The position numbers and the translations under genes are program-made. Below, one piece after another: positions 11,020-23,088 of a DNA stretch of 64,000 bases (position 1 is its first letter; every line of letters begins with the position of its first letter). Location of the stretch: positions 128,422 to 192,421 of the forward strand of contig PS015049.1 of the NCBI GenBank assembly GCA_048213135.1, read 5' to 3'. Below the pieces are notes generated by a model. That model worked only from the letters and a program-made list of their open reading frames with translations, was not told the DNA's origin and made no database searches. Origin of the DNA: Reclinomonas americana ATCC 50394. Lineage: Eukaryota > Jakobida > Jakobea > Jakobida.

Positions 11020-12703
11020 ATGTTTCACGACTCGCCCTCCTCCTCCGACACACAGACACCACCACCTCCGCCTCCACCCCCATCAGGACGCCCTCCCACT
11101 CCACTGGCCCTGCTCTTTGGTCAGCGCGGATCATCGCCCTCTGTGCACTCACCAGCCCCCACTGCCAGTGCCACCGGCCCCGCCACGCCATTCTCCCTGG
11201 CGCACCTTCGCGGTCAATCGCCGGCCGCCACACCGACGCAGAACACCAGTGGAGGTGGGTAATCGTGCACCAATTGAAGTTGTACACCAATCCAGTTTGT
11301 TCATTGGCCGACAATGAAAATGCAGCGGCGGCGGCGGCGGCGGCATCGGCGGCGGCGGCGGCCAATTCAACTCCGTCCTTCTTTCGGCGTGTTCCGCAGA
11401 GGTGAGACGGAAGCCAGAAGAGAGAGAGAGTACAGGAAAATTAGTCAGGAAAGGAGACAAGTCTTCACTTGTGTTGAGTTTCTACAGTACTAGTCTGAAC
11501 TCTTCATCTCGTCTTCTGCTGTTCACTTGCTCAACAATCTTCTCTTGTTACTGTTGCTCTCAATCGACTACGACATCCCCCACGTCGTCACCTCTCTTCT
11601 GGCTCCTCTCCTCCCCCTCTGTCACTCACAACAACCCGTCCTCCTCCTCCATATCCCCTCACCAGCCTCGGCATGCCGCCAACCTCCGTGCCGAAGAACA
11701 GCTTCTTCCTCAACCGCCTCCGTCAGCCCCCGCCCCAGCCGCAGGAGCAGGAGCACGCTGAGGATGAAATGGACGGCGGCGGAGACAGCGACGTCGTGGT
11801 GCCGCAGTCACCCGTGCTGCAACGCGACCAGGTGCCTGTGCAAGTGGCCGCACGCTCTGTCGGCCTGCGCCCACCGATGCAGATCCCCACAACTCGCAAA
11901 CGCACCTCGGGAGACGCCTTCGGCTCCGGCAGCGACAACGAAGACGACGACGACGATGAGTACGACGGAGGTGTCGACGGTGGCGACGACGGCGACGAAG
12001 GCCGTTCGATGGATGGCCGCGGCAGCTACCCCGCCTCGCCGGTCGTCAGCATGCGGGTTGACACGCCGGAAAAGTTGCGTCCGTGGTCGGCAGTCGATTG
12101 TCGACATGCTTCCATGCACTCACCACGTGCAATACGGTGCAGACCGGCCATTCGAGCGCCAGCGCCGCCCAAGAAAGCAGTGCAGCCGCTGCGTCCCACG
12201 TCGGCGCCAGCACCACCGCCGCCTCCGCCTCCGCCGCAACGACGGGTTCCCCAGGCACCGCAGCAGCCTGTGCAGAGAAAGTCGGCACCCGTGGCCGGCA
12301 AACCAGCACCACCGCCACCGCCTCCGCAACAGGTGGTCATTGCCAATAGTGCCACGCGTCAGCGCGAGATGGAGGACGTGGAAGATGCCGCCGGCCAGGC
12401 AAGCACGACTGACACTCCGTGCAACACTCTCACATTTCACCTGACACGATCACGCAGGTGGAACACACTGTCGGTCACATGCGCAAGCAGCAGGCGCAGC
12501 ACAAGCAGGAAGTGCGGGCGTTCCAGAGTCGCCACAATGACCTCTTGCGCTTCGTCGCCGAGTCCAAGGCACAGCTCGTCGAACTGAACAGTGCGTACTC
12601 ACACCTCCATACTCCGCCGCCTCACTCGCTCACTCACCGAAAAACAGTGACCATGGTGCGCCTCGACCGCCGCCTCTTGGCACTCGTGTCCACGGCCCCG
12701 TGA
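11020..12703 (+). CDS. Low-complexity protein with C-terminal coiled coil
   Basis: Exons 11020-11254, 11326-11401, 11666-12398, 12458-12590 and 12648-12703 join in frame to about 410 residues. The N-terminus is Ser/Pro-rich (MFHDSPSSSD, poly-Pro). Exon 2 is an Ala run ending SFFRRVPQR. Exon 3 is Pro/Gln-rich with an acidic stretch (DNEDDDDDEYDGG). The last two exons form an amphipathic helix (EHTVGHMRKQQAQHKQEV; FVAESKAQLVELN) and end LALVSTAP. The fourth intron (12399-12457) uses a GC donor (cag|gcaagc). The disordered N-terminus and C-terminal coil resemble scaffold or nuclear-pore-type proteins, but there are no FG repeats and no family is recognised. A further intron inside exon 3 (about 12090-12150) is possible. 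Confidence 0.65.
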
Positions 12704-12872
12704 TCACCAACGGCGACAGAAGAATGCAAGAAAAGAGCAGAACAAGTACACACACGCACACACACGTCCTACAAGATACCAACAACACACATTCACTGTT
12801 TCACACACACACAGACGTACACCTATTATCACACCGAGAAGGAAAAAAACATCCAGTCACAACTACAATATT

Positions 12873-15800
12873 CTAATCACGCGCCGCTACTTGGCGGCCG
12901 GTACCGATCAAGCGCGGGGTCACTCTGCATCCACAGCAATAAGCATCACCATTTTCAAAAGCGCACAGAGGACGAAAAAGACGCAACGTTCTTGATGGCG
13001 GTCGAGAACTGGCGCGCGAGCTAGCACGTGAACTGGATCGCCGCGCAGACACTAAATCGGCATCCGTAATCACGGGTATCGGTCTCTCGAGGCGCATCAC
13101 CAGCCCATGATTCGTGCGCTCCTGCATCTTGAGCCACGCCTCACTGCCGTCAGGCGCCTCCATCACTACGGAGAAAAAGTGATAAGCAAGGGTCTTGCAC
13201 GCACACACACACACACACATCACTCGAGACGTAACATTGTTTCCGCTGACTGGCGGCAAATGCTCGCGTCCGGGAGTGGTGCGTCGGAGACGCGTGCGAG
13301 GCCGGTGCGTGCAACTGCAGCCCAGGCCGGGATCCATTGGAGGGTGATATAACGGGCAAGTTCACGTGATCGTCCATGTCGGCAAACTCGTACTCGTTGT
13401 AGTACGAGTGCTGCTCGTGAGTGCCGTGATAGTCGTCGTCGTCGTCGCCGCCGTGGTCGTCGTCGCCTCGATCGTCATCGTCGGCCTCGGTAAGCGCAGG
13501 TGTGATGAGACTCGGATTGGCGGCCACCGACTGGCTCGAGGCCGTCCACCTCGTCGACGATGCGTTGCGCGAGGCATTGGTCGGGCTGCCCCACACAATC
13601 TTCGGAGCGGCGCCGTGCACGTGATGGCGCTGGTCCTGCCGCTGATAACGCGACTGCGGCAACCCAGCAGTGGAGGCAGTGGGGATTGAGGTTTGCGTCC
13701 TGCCCGAATTGCTCATGGACAGCATATCCCGCAGCACAGTGACCGACGGCGTGGCCGCGGTGGAGACCGACGACTTGACCCAGGTGCGCGGCGTCGCCTG
13801 CACATCATCCTGCGCAGCCTCCGGCACCCGCCCCGTCACCATCCACCGATGCAGCGACTTGCCGCCCTGCACGCGCGCCGTCCGCACCAGGTCGCGGAGT
13901 TGCGACAGTGACAGATTGCGCGCGGCCACCATCAGCTCCTCTGGTTGCACGGCGGAGCCCGCCAGCACATCCGACGTCACATCCAGCACGTGATGCAGCG
14001 ACTGCTCGCGGTGACTGTGGGGGCGGTCGGGTGAGCGCAGCGGCAAAGTGCAACATTGACTTGACAATCGATTCATACCTTGCCGAGTTCGACAGCAGCG
14101 ATGCCGATGCCGTCTGCAGGTCGAGAGATGGCACTCCGGAACGCGGCCGCGCATGCCGCTGTGTGCCAGTCAGAATCACATCCGACACGGCCGGCGCGAG
14201 AGTGAACAGCGGATCGCCCTTGTCGCGTTTCGACGAGCGCGCCCATGTGGTGGGACTGTGTGTGTGTGCGAGTGCAAGAGTTAGAATTCGCAAAGGGAAG
14301 GAGAAGGGAACGAGAATGCTGCGAAACTTGCAATAGTGCCCGATTCGATCTGTTTCCACAATCTTCTTGCGTTGTCGGTCGACATGGTGGATGCGGTAGT
14401 GGTGCGACTGGTTGAGGAACTCGGAGAGCGACTCGTCGTGCCCGGCGGCCAGGCGCTTGCGGTGAAATGTGCTGGGGTCGCGAGCGAGCATGCTGGCGTG
14501 GGATGGGGCGAGTGGTTTCTGCGGGAAGGGAGAGGAGAGGAGGAGAAGGGTGAGGAGGAGGGAGGGGGAAGAGGGGAAGGCGATGACAGCAGCAGGATGT
14601 GAACGAGCAAGAACATGAAGGTGCTGAGAGGAAGGGGACACGGACGGTGATGATCTGGTGAGAAGAACACGTTGGTTGCGAGGAGAACGGTTGATGACTG
14701 TGAGCGGAAGAGGATAGGGAAGCCAGCAACAGCAGCAGAAGCCAAAGATATGGTGGTGATCTTATGAGAACTGCAGCAGAAGCAACAGGATGCGAACGAG
14801 AAGAATGACAGGAACCCGAAGGTGCTGAATGGAAGAGGAGACGGAAACAGAGAGATGTCGATGATGTGGTGATTGGTTGAGAAGAGAACGGCAGAAACAG
14901 TAACAGAAGCGGGGTGCGAACGAGGAGGAGGACAGGAAATCAAGGCGCTGAGCGAAAGAGGAAACTGCCAGAGAGATGGTGATGATCTGGTGATTGACGA
15001 AGAGAACGGCAGAAACAGTAACAGAAGCGGGGTGTGAAAGAGGAGGACGACACGAAATCAAGGCGCTGAGCGAAAGAGGAAACTGCCAGAGAGATGGCGA
15101 TGATCTGGTGAGAAGAACGTGGAGAAAGGCAGAAACAGAAGAGGAGGCAGGAGGTGAACGAGGAAGACGAGGGGAACATGATGATTTGGTGAGACGAGCA
15201 CGAGGGGAATGGCAGAAACAGAAGCAGCAACAGGACGCGGAGAGGAGCATTAAGAATCCGAGTGGAAGAGGAGACCAGATATCTGCAGCAGGATCATATG
15301 AACCGAGACGAGGTGGAGGAGGAAAGCAAGAAGTTGATGGCGAGAATAGAGGTGATCATCAAACGACCGCAGCAGCAACAACTGGCGAGACTCCCTGCGA
15401 TGCAGTGATTCGCTTCCCCTTTTCGTACATCCCACCGCATCTCACCGGTGCATTGTGCTGCAACCCGGACGCATCCACCAACGACACATTGCTGGCGTTC
15501 CGATCAAACGACGCCGGCGCAATTCCCTTCACAGCATTCTGCGCAGCAAAGCAATGAGGCAAGAGCACAGAAGCTCAACAATGGGACAAAAGCAACGCAA
15601 CCCCATCGGCGGCATCGCACTTGAGAAAGTCCCACGCTTTCTTCTGGTGAGCGGGATTCCCTGCAAGAAAGGAAGAGACAGTAAGAAACAGAATGTACGA
15701 TCTCGCACTCTCTATCTACGCCGCAGACTCTGCAGCTTCTCTCTCTTGCTCACAGCTTCTTGCTTCCGATTGTGCCTCTGCACTCTCCTTCACTCACAAT

Positions 15801-16480
15801 GTTCAGTCTCTCAGTTGCTTCCTGATTCTGCAGCCATCTCTTCCGTTCTCGGGTTGGATCAGCCTGCGCCTGCGTCAGCTTCTCTCACGGTCTCTCTCTC
15901 TGTGTTGCTTCTCGAGTCTGCCCGCACGTCTCAGCCTCTCACAGTCTCATCAGCCTGTCTCTCTATCTCGAGCCTGGTTCTTCTTCTGTCTGTCTCTCTC
16001 CCTCAGCTCTCCTTCTCTCTCTACACTGGCTCGGCCTGAGCCTCTGTGCGCTTGCTCTTTGCTCTCTCTTTCTCTCTCTTGCCTCTTAAGTCTGCCTCTT
16101 CTTCTGTCTGTCTCTTTCCCTGGGTGTCATTCTCTCTCTTCTTCTCTCTCTGCTCTCTCCCCTTCTCACACTCTGTGCACTCCCTCACCTCTTGGCAATC
16201 GATGCTGGCCTCCATTCAACGCCTAACGGATACCAATAAAAAGGCAAGAGAGAAAGGGAAAGAGCAAGATGCGAAGAGTGCAAACCGCACATTAATCAAA
16301 CACACGCACACACACAGAGTGAGTTTCACACACACAAAACACACAACACACTTTGTGTGTGTGTGTGTGTGTGCAGTAACATACCATTTCGGAGGTTGAA
16401 AGCGACTTGCGACTCTCTCAATAAAAGTCGGAAGTTTTTCCCTGTGATTGCTGCGAGTTGCTGCTCCTTCTCCTCTCTTA
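12873..16480 (-). CDS. Unrecognised multi-exon gene with a minisatellite intron
   Basis: Exons readable on the minus strand: 16480-16385 (EEKEQQLAAITGKNFRLLL), 16222-16189, 15660-15602 (NPAHQKKAWDFLKCDAADG), 15538-15446 (KGIAPASFDRNASNVSLVD), 14518-14328 (SEFLNQSHHYRIHHVDRQRK), 14255-14079 (FTLAPAVSDVILTGTQRH), 14014-13354 (LSLSQLRDLVRTARVQGGK, then acidic DDDDRGDDDHGGDDDDDYHG) and 13157-12873 (EAWLKMQERTNHGLVMRLER, ending RQVAARD). Joins from 15660 onward are in phase. The join 16222 to 15660 is off by one, so an exon may be missing, and a start could lie near 16658 (MQPLPYAESH). The roughly 930-bp intron 15445-14519 carries a tandem repeat. Mixed helical and basic/acidic content; no domain recognised. 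Confidence 0.55.
14590..15300. repeat. Tandem minisatellite of about 118 bp, intronic
   Basis: The blocks beginning gaagagaacggcagaaacag at 14881 and 14999 are nearly identical over 118 bp. Weaker copies flank them, each marked by gatgatctggtga followed by gaaggc/gaacg-type sequence. The array lies within one intron of the minus-strand gene. Open frames through it are repeat artefacts. Confidence 0.8.
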
Positions 16481-16658
16481 CTATGCACAGACACACACAC
16501 GCACGCGCACGCACAGAGAGTGTGTGTGCGTGTGCGCGAGTGATTGCGGTCAAAACGGCGCGTGGCGGGACACGTGACGTTGGATTGCTGTCCGATCGCT
16601 GTGATCGATTTCGGCAGCTTGGACGCACGTGCGACTCTGCGTATGGCAATGGCTGCAT

Positions 16659-17170
16659 GTTGGCGTTGGCGTGCTACTTCTCTTTTTTCCCTTGCCTTTG
16701 TTCGCGACGTCGACGTCGTGGTTCGCGGCCGGCCGACGCGCGCTGTGAGGTCGCGTACACCAGAATGATATGTCCTATTAACCAGTGAGCAACGTATAGC
16801 GCAATGGTCACCTCAGTGATGAATGCCACGTCGAAGCTGCCCGCAGATCGTCGCCGTCAAGAAAAGTCGCTGCGAAATCCACCGCGCAATTCCGCAAAGC
16901 GCAAAAGCCAGCCCACTACATCCGCTGCCTCCAGTTCGACGCCACGCACGCTTTTCTCGCTGCTGGCGACAATGCAGGACCACAGTCCACGTGCACATCG
17001 AGAAAACGTCGAGAAAACTGCATGCAATCCAATATCCGGACATGTACACGCAGTTTCTCTCGAGCTCTCGAGCTCTCAGCAAGCGAGTGGCCACTCCCAC
17101 ACGAGTACACGTATGAACACAACTCCTTATACGCACAGGACAAAGCAATCCTCAATTCTATTCATCACCA
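16659..17170. other. Shared upstream region of divergent genes
   Basis: Lies between the probable 5' end of the minus-strand gene (near 16480-16658) and the plus-strand PAF-AH-like gene starting at 17171. No exon is convincing here. It contains ctcgagctctcgagctctc at about 17059-17077. Confidence 0.45.
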
Positions 17171-19820
17171 ATGCAAACGCAAAGATTACCTCTGTTCCTC
17201 CTTCTCCTTTGTTGCATCCTCGTGAGTGTCAGTCAATGTGCACTCGCCGGCACCTCTGTGGGCGTGACTGAGGTGTGCCTGGACATTGTTGGGCGTGGAG
17301 GAGTGGTGGATCCAGTGGCGCCTCCGCGCGGATTGCCTGTGACCTCGGCCGCGTGCAATGACCCCACAGAGACATTCATGTTGGCGTGGTACCCGGCGGA
17401 TGATGGAGATGTGAAGTTGAGGGGATGAGAGAGAGAGAGGAGAGAGAGAGGAGGAGGAGGNNNNNNNNNNNNNNNNNNNNTTTCTCCTGCCTCCACTCTG
17501 TCTCTCTGTCTCTCTCCCTCTCTCCCTCTGTCTCTGTCACTCCTCTCCTCTCTTCTCTCTTGTCTTCAGAGAGACAGAGTCAGACTCACATGCAATCAGC
17601 GACAGAGCACGAGGATGCTTCCTCTCCTGCCTTGTGCCTCCTCTCCCTCTCTCACACACACACCCACTCACCAATCCCTATTCCCTTCACCACAGATCCC
17701 CCCTCTTCTCCTACCTGCAACGCGACTACGAGCTCGCCCTCAAGCGCATGCAACTCAACATCACCTCGCTGCTCGACTACCGCGGCACGGCGCGCTTCAA
17801 TGCGCGCCCGATATCCGGCCGCCGCTACCCGCTGATTGCGCTCTCGCACGACTCGTGCTCGCAGCCGGCCATGTACGCCTTCCTCGGCGAGTACCTCGCC
17901 CTGCAGGGCTACGTGGTGGTGGCGCCAAATCACTACGGGTCGTCGCAGTTGGATTGGGCGGCGAATCCGCTGTTGGATGGGTGCTTCCGCTTGCCGCAGG
18001 TGCTCACCGAGTTGTGGTACGAGTACTACTTCAAGTCACTGTGGTGGCGCCCGCTGGACATTATCGCGGCCATCAATCGAGTCCTGCCGTTCTCGCAGCA
18101 CGACGGCGATCCGTCGTGGTTCAAGGAGCTGGTGGATCCCGGCGCTGTGGTTACAGGTGTGTGTTGCAAAAGGGGGAGAGGTGCTTCAAATGGGAGAAAG
18201 AAAAGAGGTACTCATTGTGTGTGTGACAGTGCTGGGTCACGGACTCGGTGGCTTGTCGGCGTTTTACGCCAGTGGCGTGGACTTGCCGGAGTGCTCGTTT
18301 GGCATTCTGCGTTGCGTTTTATGTTGGTGAATGTCACGCGTAGTTTGTGGGTGTTGACGGTGGCTGGTGGTTTGCGTAGCACTGGTTGGACCGCAGCCGC
18401 AGAATTACCAAGCGATTGTGGAAAAGGTGTGGTTATCAATATCGTCACGCACTATCTCGCACTCTTTCTATCTCCGATTAACACCCTTCCTTCGTCAGGT
18501 GTGCGCCTACCTGACGTCGACATTCGGCAACGGACCGTACCTCTTCAAGGATCAGCGCCTGGTCGCCACTGTGATCTACGGTTTCGTGACATTCGCTCTT
18601 GCTCTCCTCGTCGTACCACCACACTCACCGTCTCGCAGATGCTTGGATGGCACCGAGTGGCCTACAACTCGACACGTCGGATCTGTTCACTCGGCCACTC
18701 TTCTTCTCCACTGACGCCTCGAACAATCCCAACACCGTCGTCACGCAGCAGGTTGGTCGCCTGTGCTCTCTGCTTCCTGCACACACTCGCCGCACTCTCG
18801 ATGTTGTGCACGCATCTGTGCTATCTCTCTCCGTTTCTGTCTCTCTCTCTCTCTCTCACATATCTGCGCATATTTTCTGTGTTTTGTGTCACATAAATCT
18901 GCACACAGGTCTCTGTGCGCTCCTTTTCGTTGCAGTACTCTGTGCTGTCTCATTTCCTCAGTTTCTCATGAATGTATACAATTCTCTTTGTTGTATACTC
19001 CTCCCTCTCTATGTGCTATCCTTTCTGCACACGATTCTCTGTTAGTCGTCCTCCTCGCTCTCTTTTGTCACATAGCACACAGTTCTTTGTGGTCTCCTTT
19101 TCCTTTCTCTCACTATGTGTTTGTCTCTCTCTCTCTCTCTCTTAACTGCCCTCTACGGTCTCCTTTTCACATTTCTGTGCGCCGCAGTGTTCCTCGAAGT
19201 TCTCCGTGCTTGCGTCTCTCTTCGCTTCTCATTCCTGCACACAGTTTCTCTTTCCTTAACTCTCTATTCTCTCTTTCCCTTCTCTCTCTCTCTCTCTCTC
19301 NNNNNNNNNNNNNNNNNNNNNNNNNNNNNNNNNNNNNNNNNNNNNNNNNNNNNNNNNNNNNNNNNNNNNNNNNNNNNNNNNNNNNNNNNNNNNNNNNNNN
19401 NNNNNNNNNNNNNNNNNNNNNNNNNNNNNNNNNNNNNNNNNNNNNNNNNNNNNNNNNNNNNNNNNNNNNNNNNNNNNNNNNNNNNNNNNNNNNNNNNNNN
19501 NNNNNNNNNNNNNNNNNNNNNNNNNNNNNNNNNNNNNNNNNNNNNNNNNNNNNNNNNNNNNNNNNNNNNNNNNNNNNNNNNNNNNNNNNNNNNNNNNNNN
19601 NNNNNNNNNNNNNNNNNNNNNNNNNNNNNNNNNNNNNNNNNNNNNNNNNNNNNNNNNNNNNNNNNNNNNNNNNNNNNNNNNNNNNNNNNNNNNNNNNNNN
19701 NNNNNNNNNNNNNNNNNNNNNNNNNNNNNNNNNNNNNNNNNNNNNNNNNNNNNNNNNNNNNCGTCGTCTCTCTCTCTCTCTCTCTCTCACACTACTTCTC
19801 TTCTTACTCTCTCTCTCTCT

Positions 19821-19873
<53 letters not shown>

Positions 19874-21058
19874 CGTGCACTCACCGCTTTGTCTCCATCC
19901 ACAGCGCTACAGCGACATCTCGCAGTCACAACCGAACCTACCCAAGGCCGAGGTGATTCTCAACGACGGCGGCAACCGTCTCTTCACCGACCTGTGTCAG
20001 CTTCCGCAGTCGGTGCGCACTGACCCGCAAGCATCGAGATTCATCGGTGACACGAGCTTCTGCGACAAGCTGATGACGGACATTGGCACCTACTACAACG
20101 CGATCCAGGTGAGGGCGTCAATCCGCCTCCATTCGCACTGATCTCTCATTCTCCACGCTTTCCTGGTCACTCTTTTTATTGCTCTCTCATTCGTTCTGGT
20201 TGCTTATGGACGTCATCACGCAGTTGTCAATGATTGGTGTTCCGTCAACGTTTCTGTGTCTGTTTCTGAACTCTGTTTCTCGCTCTTTTGTCTCTTCGCT
20301 GCTTGCTTCTCACCTGCTTGATCTTCCTTTTTTCACTCTCCATCTTGTTCACCACTCCTTCTGCTTGCCTGCAGACCGCATCGCGATCTAATGCTTCAGT
20401 CCCCTCTTGTCCATTCCTTTCACTCTGCTCTACCTGCTTGCTTCCTCGCCCACCACTCGTTCAGCTTTCTCTGCCTTGTCTTTCCTTCCCCCCTCCCCCT
20501 TCCCCCTTCCCCCCTCCCCCCTTCCCCCTTCCCTCCCTTCCCCCTTTCTCACCCACTCCCCCCTTCCCCCTCCGGCAGACCAAAACCGACAACTGGGCGG
20601 AGATCTTTGTGCGCCAGAACGTGGCGCTGGCGCGCGACATGTCCCTCCCCAACCTCGCCCAACCAGCGTCCGCCATCAGCAGCGCGACGAGCTCGCACGT
20701 GGCCGAGCTGGCCGAGGTGACGAGCATTGATTTCCGCGTGGCTTTCATTGCCACCACCTCGACGGCCTTTGCCATCATCGCCTGCCTCACTCTGTTTATC
20801 ATGTGCTGCGAGCGTGGTGGAACGCACGCCGACTGGTCCAAGGTTGACGACGACTCGGACGTGGACGATTTTGCTGAGGACGACGACGAGGAGGACGACG
20901 ACGGAGTCGACAACGACGCCACAGAGTTGGGCATTGCGGGGCTCGACGAGGACACGGCGGCGGCGCTGCCAGTGGCCAACTCGACTGTTGATTATGGCAC
21001 AGATTCGCCGGCGCATCACGGTCGGGGGGCGACCCTGCGTCGCACTGGCAAGTCATGA
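17171..21058 (+). CDS. Membrane-anchored PAF-acetylhydrolase-like protein, catalytic residues lost
   Basis: Exons 17171-17415, 17696-18156, 18230-18310, 18380-18426, 18499-18580, 18639-18751, 19905-20108 and 20579-21058 join in phase to about 570 residues. The N-terminus is a signal peptide (LPLFLLLLCCILVSVSQCALA). The core follows the class II PAF-acetylhydrolase alpha/beta hydrolase order: YPLIALSHDS, LALQGYVVVAPNHYGSS, then VLGHGLGGLSAFYA where the family has GHSxGG, then IYDAWMAPSG with the catalytic-type Asp kept, then NDGGNRLFTDL where the family has its His. The nucleophile Ser is Gly (codon GGA, about 18242) and the His position looks like Asn. A C-terminal membrane segment (FIATTSTAFAIIACLTLFIM) precedes an acidic tail (DDFAEDDDEEDDDG). 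Known enzymes of this family cleave short-chain phospholipid esters. This one is predicted to be a non-catalytic type I surface protein. The 1.15-kb intron 18752-19904 is CT-rich and gapped. Confidence 0.85.
18752..19904 (+). repeat. CT-rich intron with (CT)n arrays and a gap
   Basis: Pyrimidine-rich intron of the PAF-AH-like gene. (CT)n arrays flank a 461-N gap (19301-19761). The degenerate sequence at 18840-19260 repeats ctctgt/gcgctc-like words. Confidence 0.85.
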
Positions 21059-21238
21059 GGAAATATGTAGGGAGGTAGTTGGCGAGGATGGCTGCGCAAT
21101 GAATACATCATGGAGAATAGGTTGCATGTCATGCAAGTTTCAACCAGTTGTGTTTTATTCACAGAAAAGAAAACAAGGGGGAGCACGCGACAGCGGCCAC
21201 ATGTGTACAGGAGGGGGAAAAAGTTGTTTGTTGTGTTT

Positions 21239-22739
21239 TTAAAACGCTGGGCCGCGCAGGCGGCGGTCGACCATGGCACGGGAGTGGCTCGCGCGCTCCT
21301 CAAACTCAGCGGCAATCTCTGCCATGCGCTGCTGCATCTCCCGCAGGCGCTCCACAGCCGCCACACGCTCGTCACCGAATCGTGCCACCACGCGATCAAT
21401 GGCCTCGTCGAACGTCACCTGCAGATCGCGGAGACGCTGAATGGCATCAGCACGCTCCGGGTCCGTCAACCGCACTTGCACGGCAAACGTCGCCGCATCC
21501 ATGCGCTCTTGTGTCGCACGCATGCGCTCCACGGCATGTTCGCGATCCTCCTCCTCCTCCTCGCTTGTCTCCTCCTCCTCCTCCTCCTCCTGCTCCTCAA
21601 ACTCGATCAGAGCCGCCGGCAAGGTGGTGACCACCGGCGTCTCACACGTGCTGCCGTCGTGCGTCTCAAAGCACTCGCACATACGCTCCAGCGGGTCGTA
21701 CACGCCATTGTGGTTGCACTCGGCTGNNNNNNNNNNNNNNNNNNNNNNNNNNNNNNNNNNNNNNNNNNNAGCCGTGCACGAATCCAAGCACGGCCTCGTG
21801 CAACAACAACGAGTCGTCGTCGTCGCCGCTGTCGTCACTGTTGTCTTGCACGCGGGCGGCACCGGGGCGCGCGCGCGGCAGCGCACGATCGCAGCGACCG
21901 CCGGCAAAGTGCGCAAAGCAGCGGCACACTCCCTTGTACATGTTCCACACGCCGTGGAACTCGCACTCGGGCGATCCCGCCAGCTGCTCCGCCTCGGGCT
22001 CACCAAACACTGCACGCACACACACACACACACAGTCAGCACACTGCCTCGCCGTCACGCATTCTCCTGTTGATCCGCTCACCATTCAGGCCATCGGTAT
22101 GCGCCGGCTCGACAACAAACTGGCACAAATCGCCGGCAAAGTGCTCAAAGCACACACACTTGCCGGTCCGCGGCTGCCACACACCCTGGCCCTCCGAGCA
22201 CTCGGCCGAGCCCTCCACCAACTCAATCGGATCAATGCCCGTCACCTCTGTGCATGCAAAGTGAGCGACGGAACACAATCACCACTTGTATTGAGTGTAC
22301 TCACCGATATCGGAGCTGTCACGTCCGCCCTCACACTCCACGCCCTCAAACTCCTCAAAGCACAAGCACGTTCCCTTGGCCGGGTTCCACACTCCGCGCT
22401 GGTTGCACTCGGGCGATCCCTCCACAAACTCCATCACAGACACATCTTCGAGGAGAGAGGAGGGGTGTTTGAGCACAAGAAAACAATAGCAGTTTCTTCA
22501 CACAGAGAGAGTCGCTCACCACTCATATCATTCTCCACAAACTCGTCGTCGTCTTCGTTCAAGTCGCGCTCGTCAAAGTGCACCGTCCACTCCGTGTCAT
22601 GGTGCGGCCACTCAGCACCTCGTTGCGCCCCTTCCTCCTCCTCCATGGATTGCGCGTGCGCACCACTGATCGCCATCAGTGCCAGCAGCACCACACTCAT
22701 CACCACCAACAGCAGCACTCGTTGTTGTGTCACACTCAT
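21239..22739 (-). CDS. Secreted EGF-like repeat protein with C-terminal coiled coil
   Basis: Exon 1 (22739-22520) encodes a signal peptide (LLLVVMSVVLLALMAISGAHA) and an acidic linker. Exons 22445-22305, 22247-22083 and the exon starting 22009 each carry one four-cysteine module of the form SPEC..GVW....G.C.CFE.F.G..C. A fourth module (ECNHNGVYDP) follows a 43-N gap (21727-21769). The pattern resembles tenascin/EGF_2-type EGF modules. The C-terminus is Glu-rich, then a long amphipathic helix (RMRATQERMDAATF, IQRLRDLQVTFDEAIDRVV) to a stop at 21239. The introns between modules are all phase 1, so each module is a symmetrical cassette. A secreted or extracellular-matrix role is inferred from signal peptide and modules; the partner is unknown. 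It converges with the PAF-AH-like gene, 180 bp apart. Confidence 0.85.
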
Positions 22740-23088
22740 TGCTCTCTCTCTCTCTCACACACACGTACACACTCTCAGTCTCTCTCTCTTTCGTCACTCG
22801 TTGTTCCTGCGCCTCTAACTTGTTTGGATCTTCCGCCTCTTCTCCCTCTCTCTCTAAATGACACCTCTAAAAACTCGTTTCCGACCACCTGTGAGTGCGC
22901 GCGCGTGTCACAGCAAGTGAGTGACACAGTGTGACAGGAGGGAAAGAGCGGGTGGTCTGTGCTCACCACGCGTCAACCTCTAATGTGAGAAATATTCCGA
23001 ACTTGGCAAGAGCTGTTGAACTGCGCTGCAAGCGACTCTCATCTCATCTCTTGTCGGGTTTACATTATGTGCGTTGTGTACGTTTTCT
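22740..23088. other. Upstream region of the EGF-repeat gene
   Basis: CT repeats at 22741-22795, otherwise no supported exon. It runs into the 23089-23749 gap. Confidence 0.5.

Noticed and set aside
14994-15557. Plus-strand frame of 187 codons over the 118-bp repeat
   Set aside because: It follows the minisatellite periodicity and is antisense to a well-spliced minus-strand exon (15538-15446).
16804-17148. Overlapping frames on both strands upstream of the PAF-AH-like gene
   Set aside because: No splice signals, no conserved pattern and conflicting strands; treated as intergenic.
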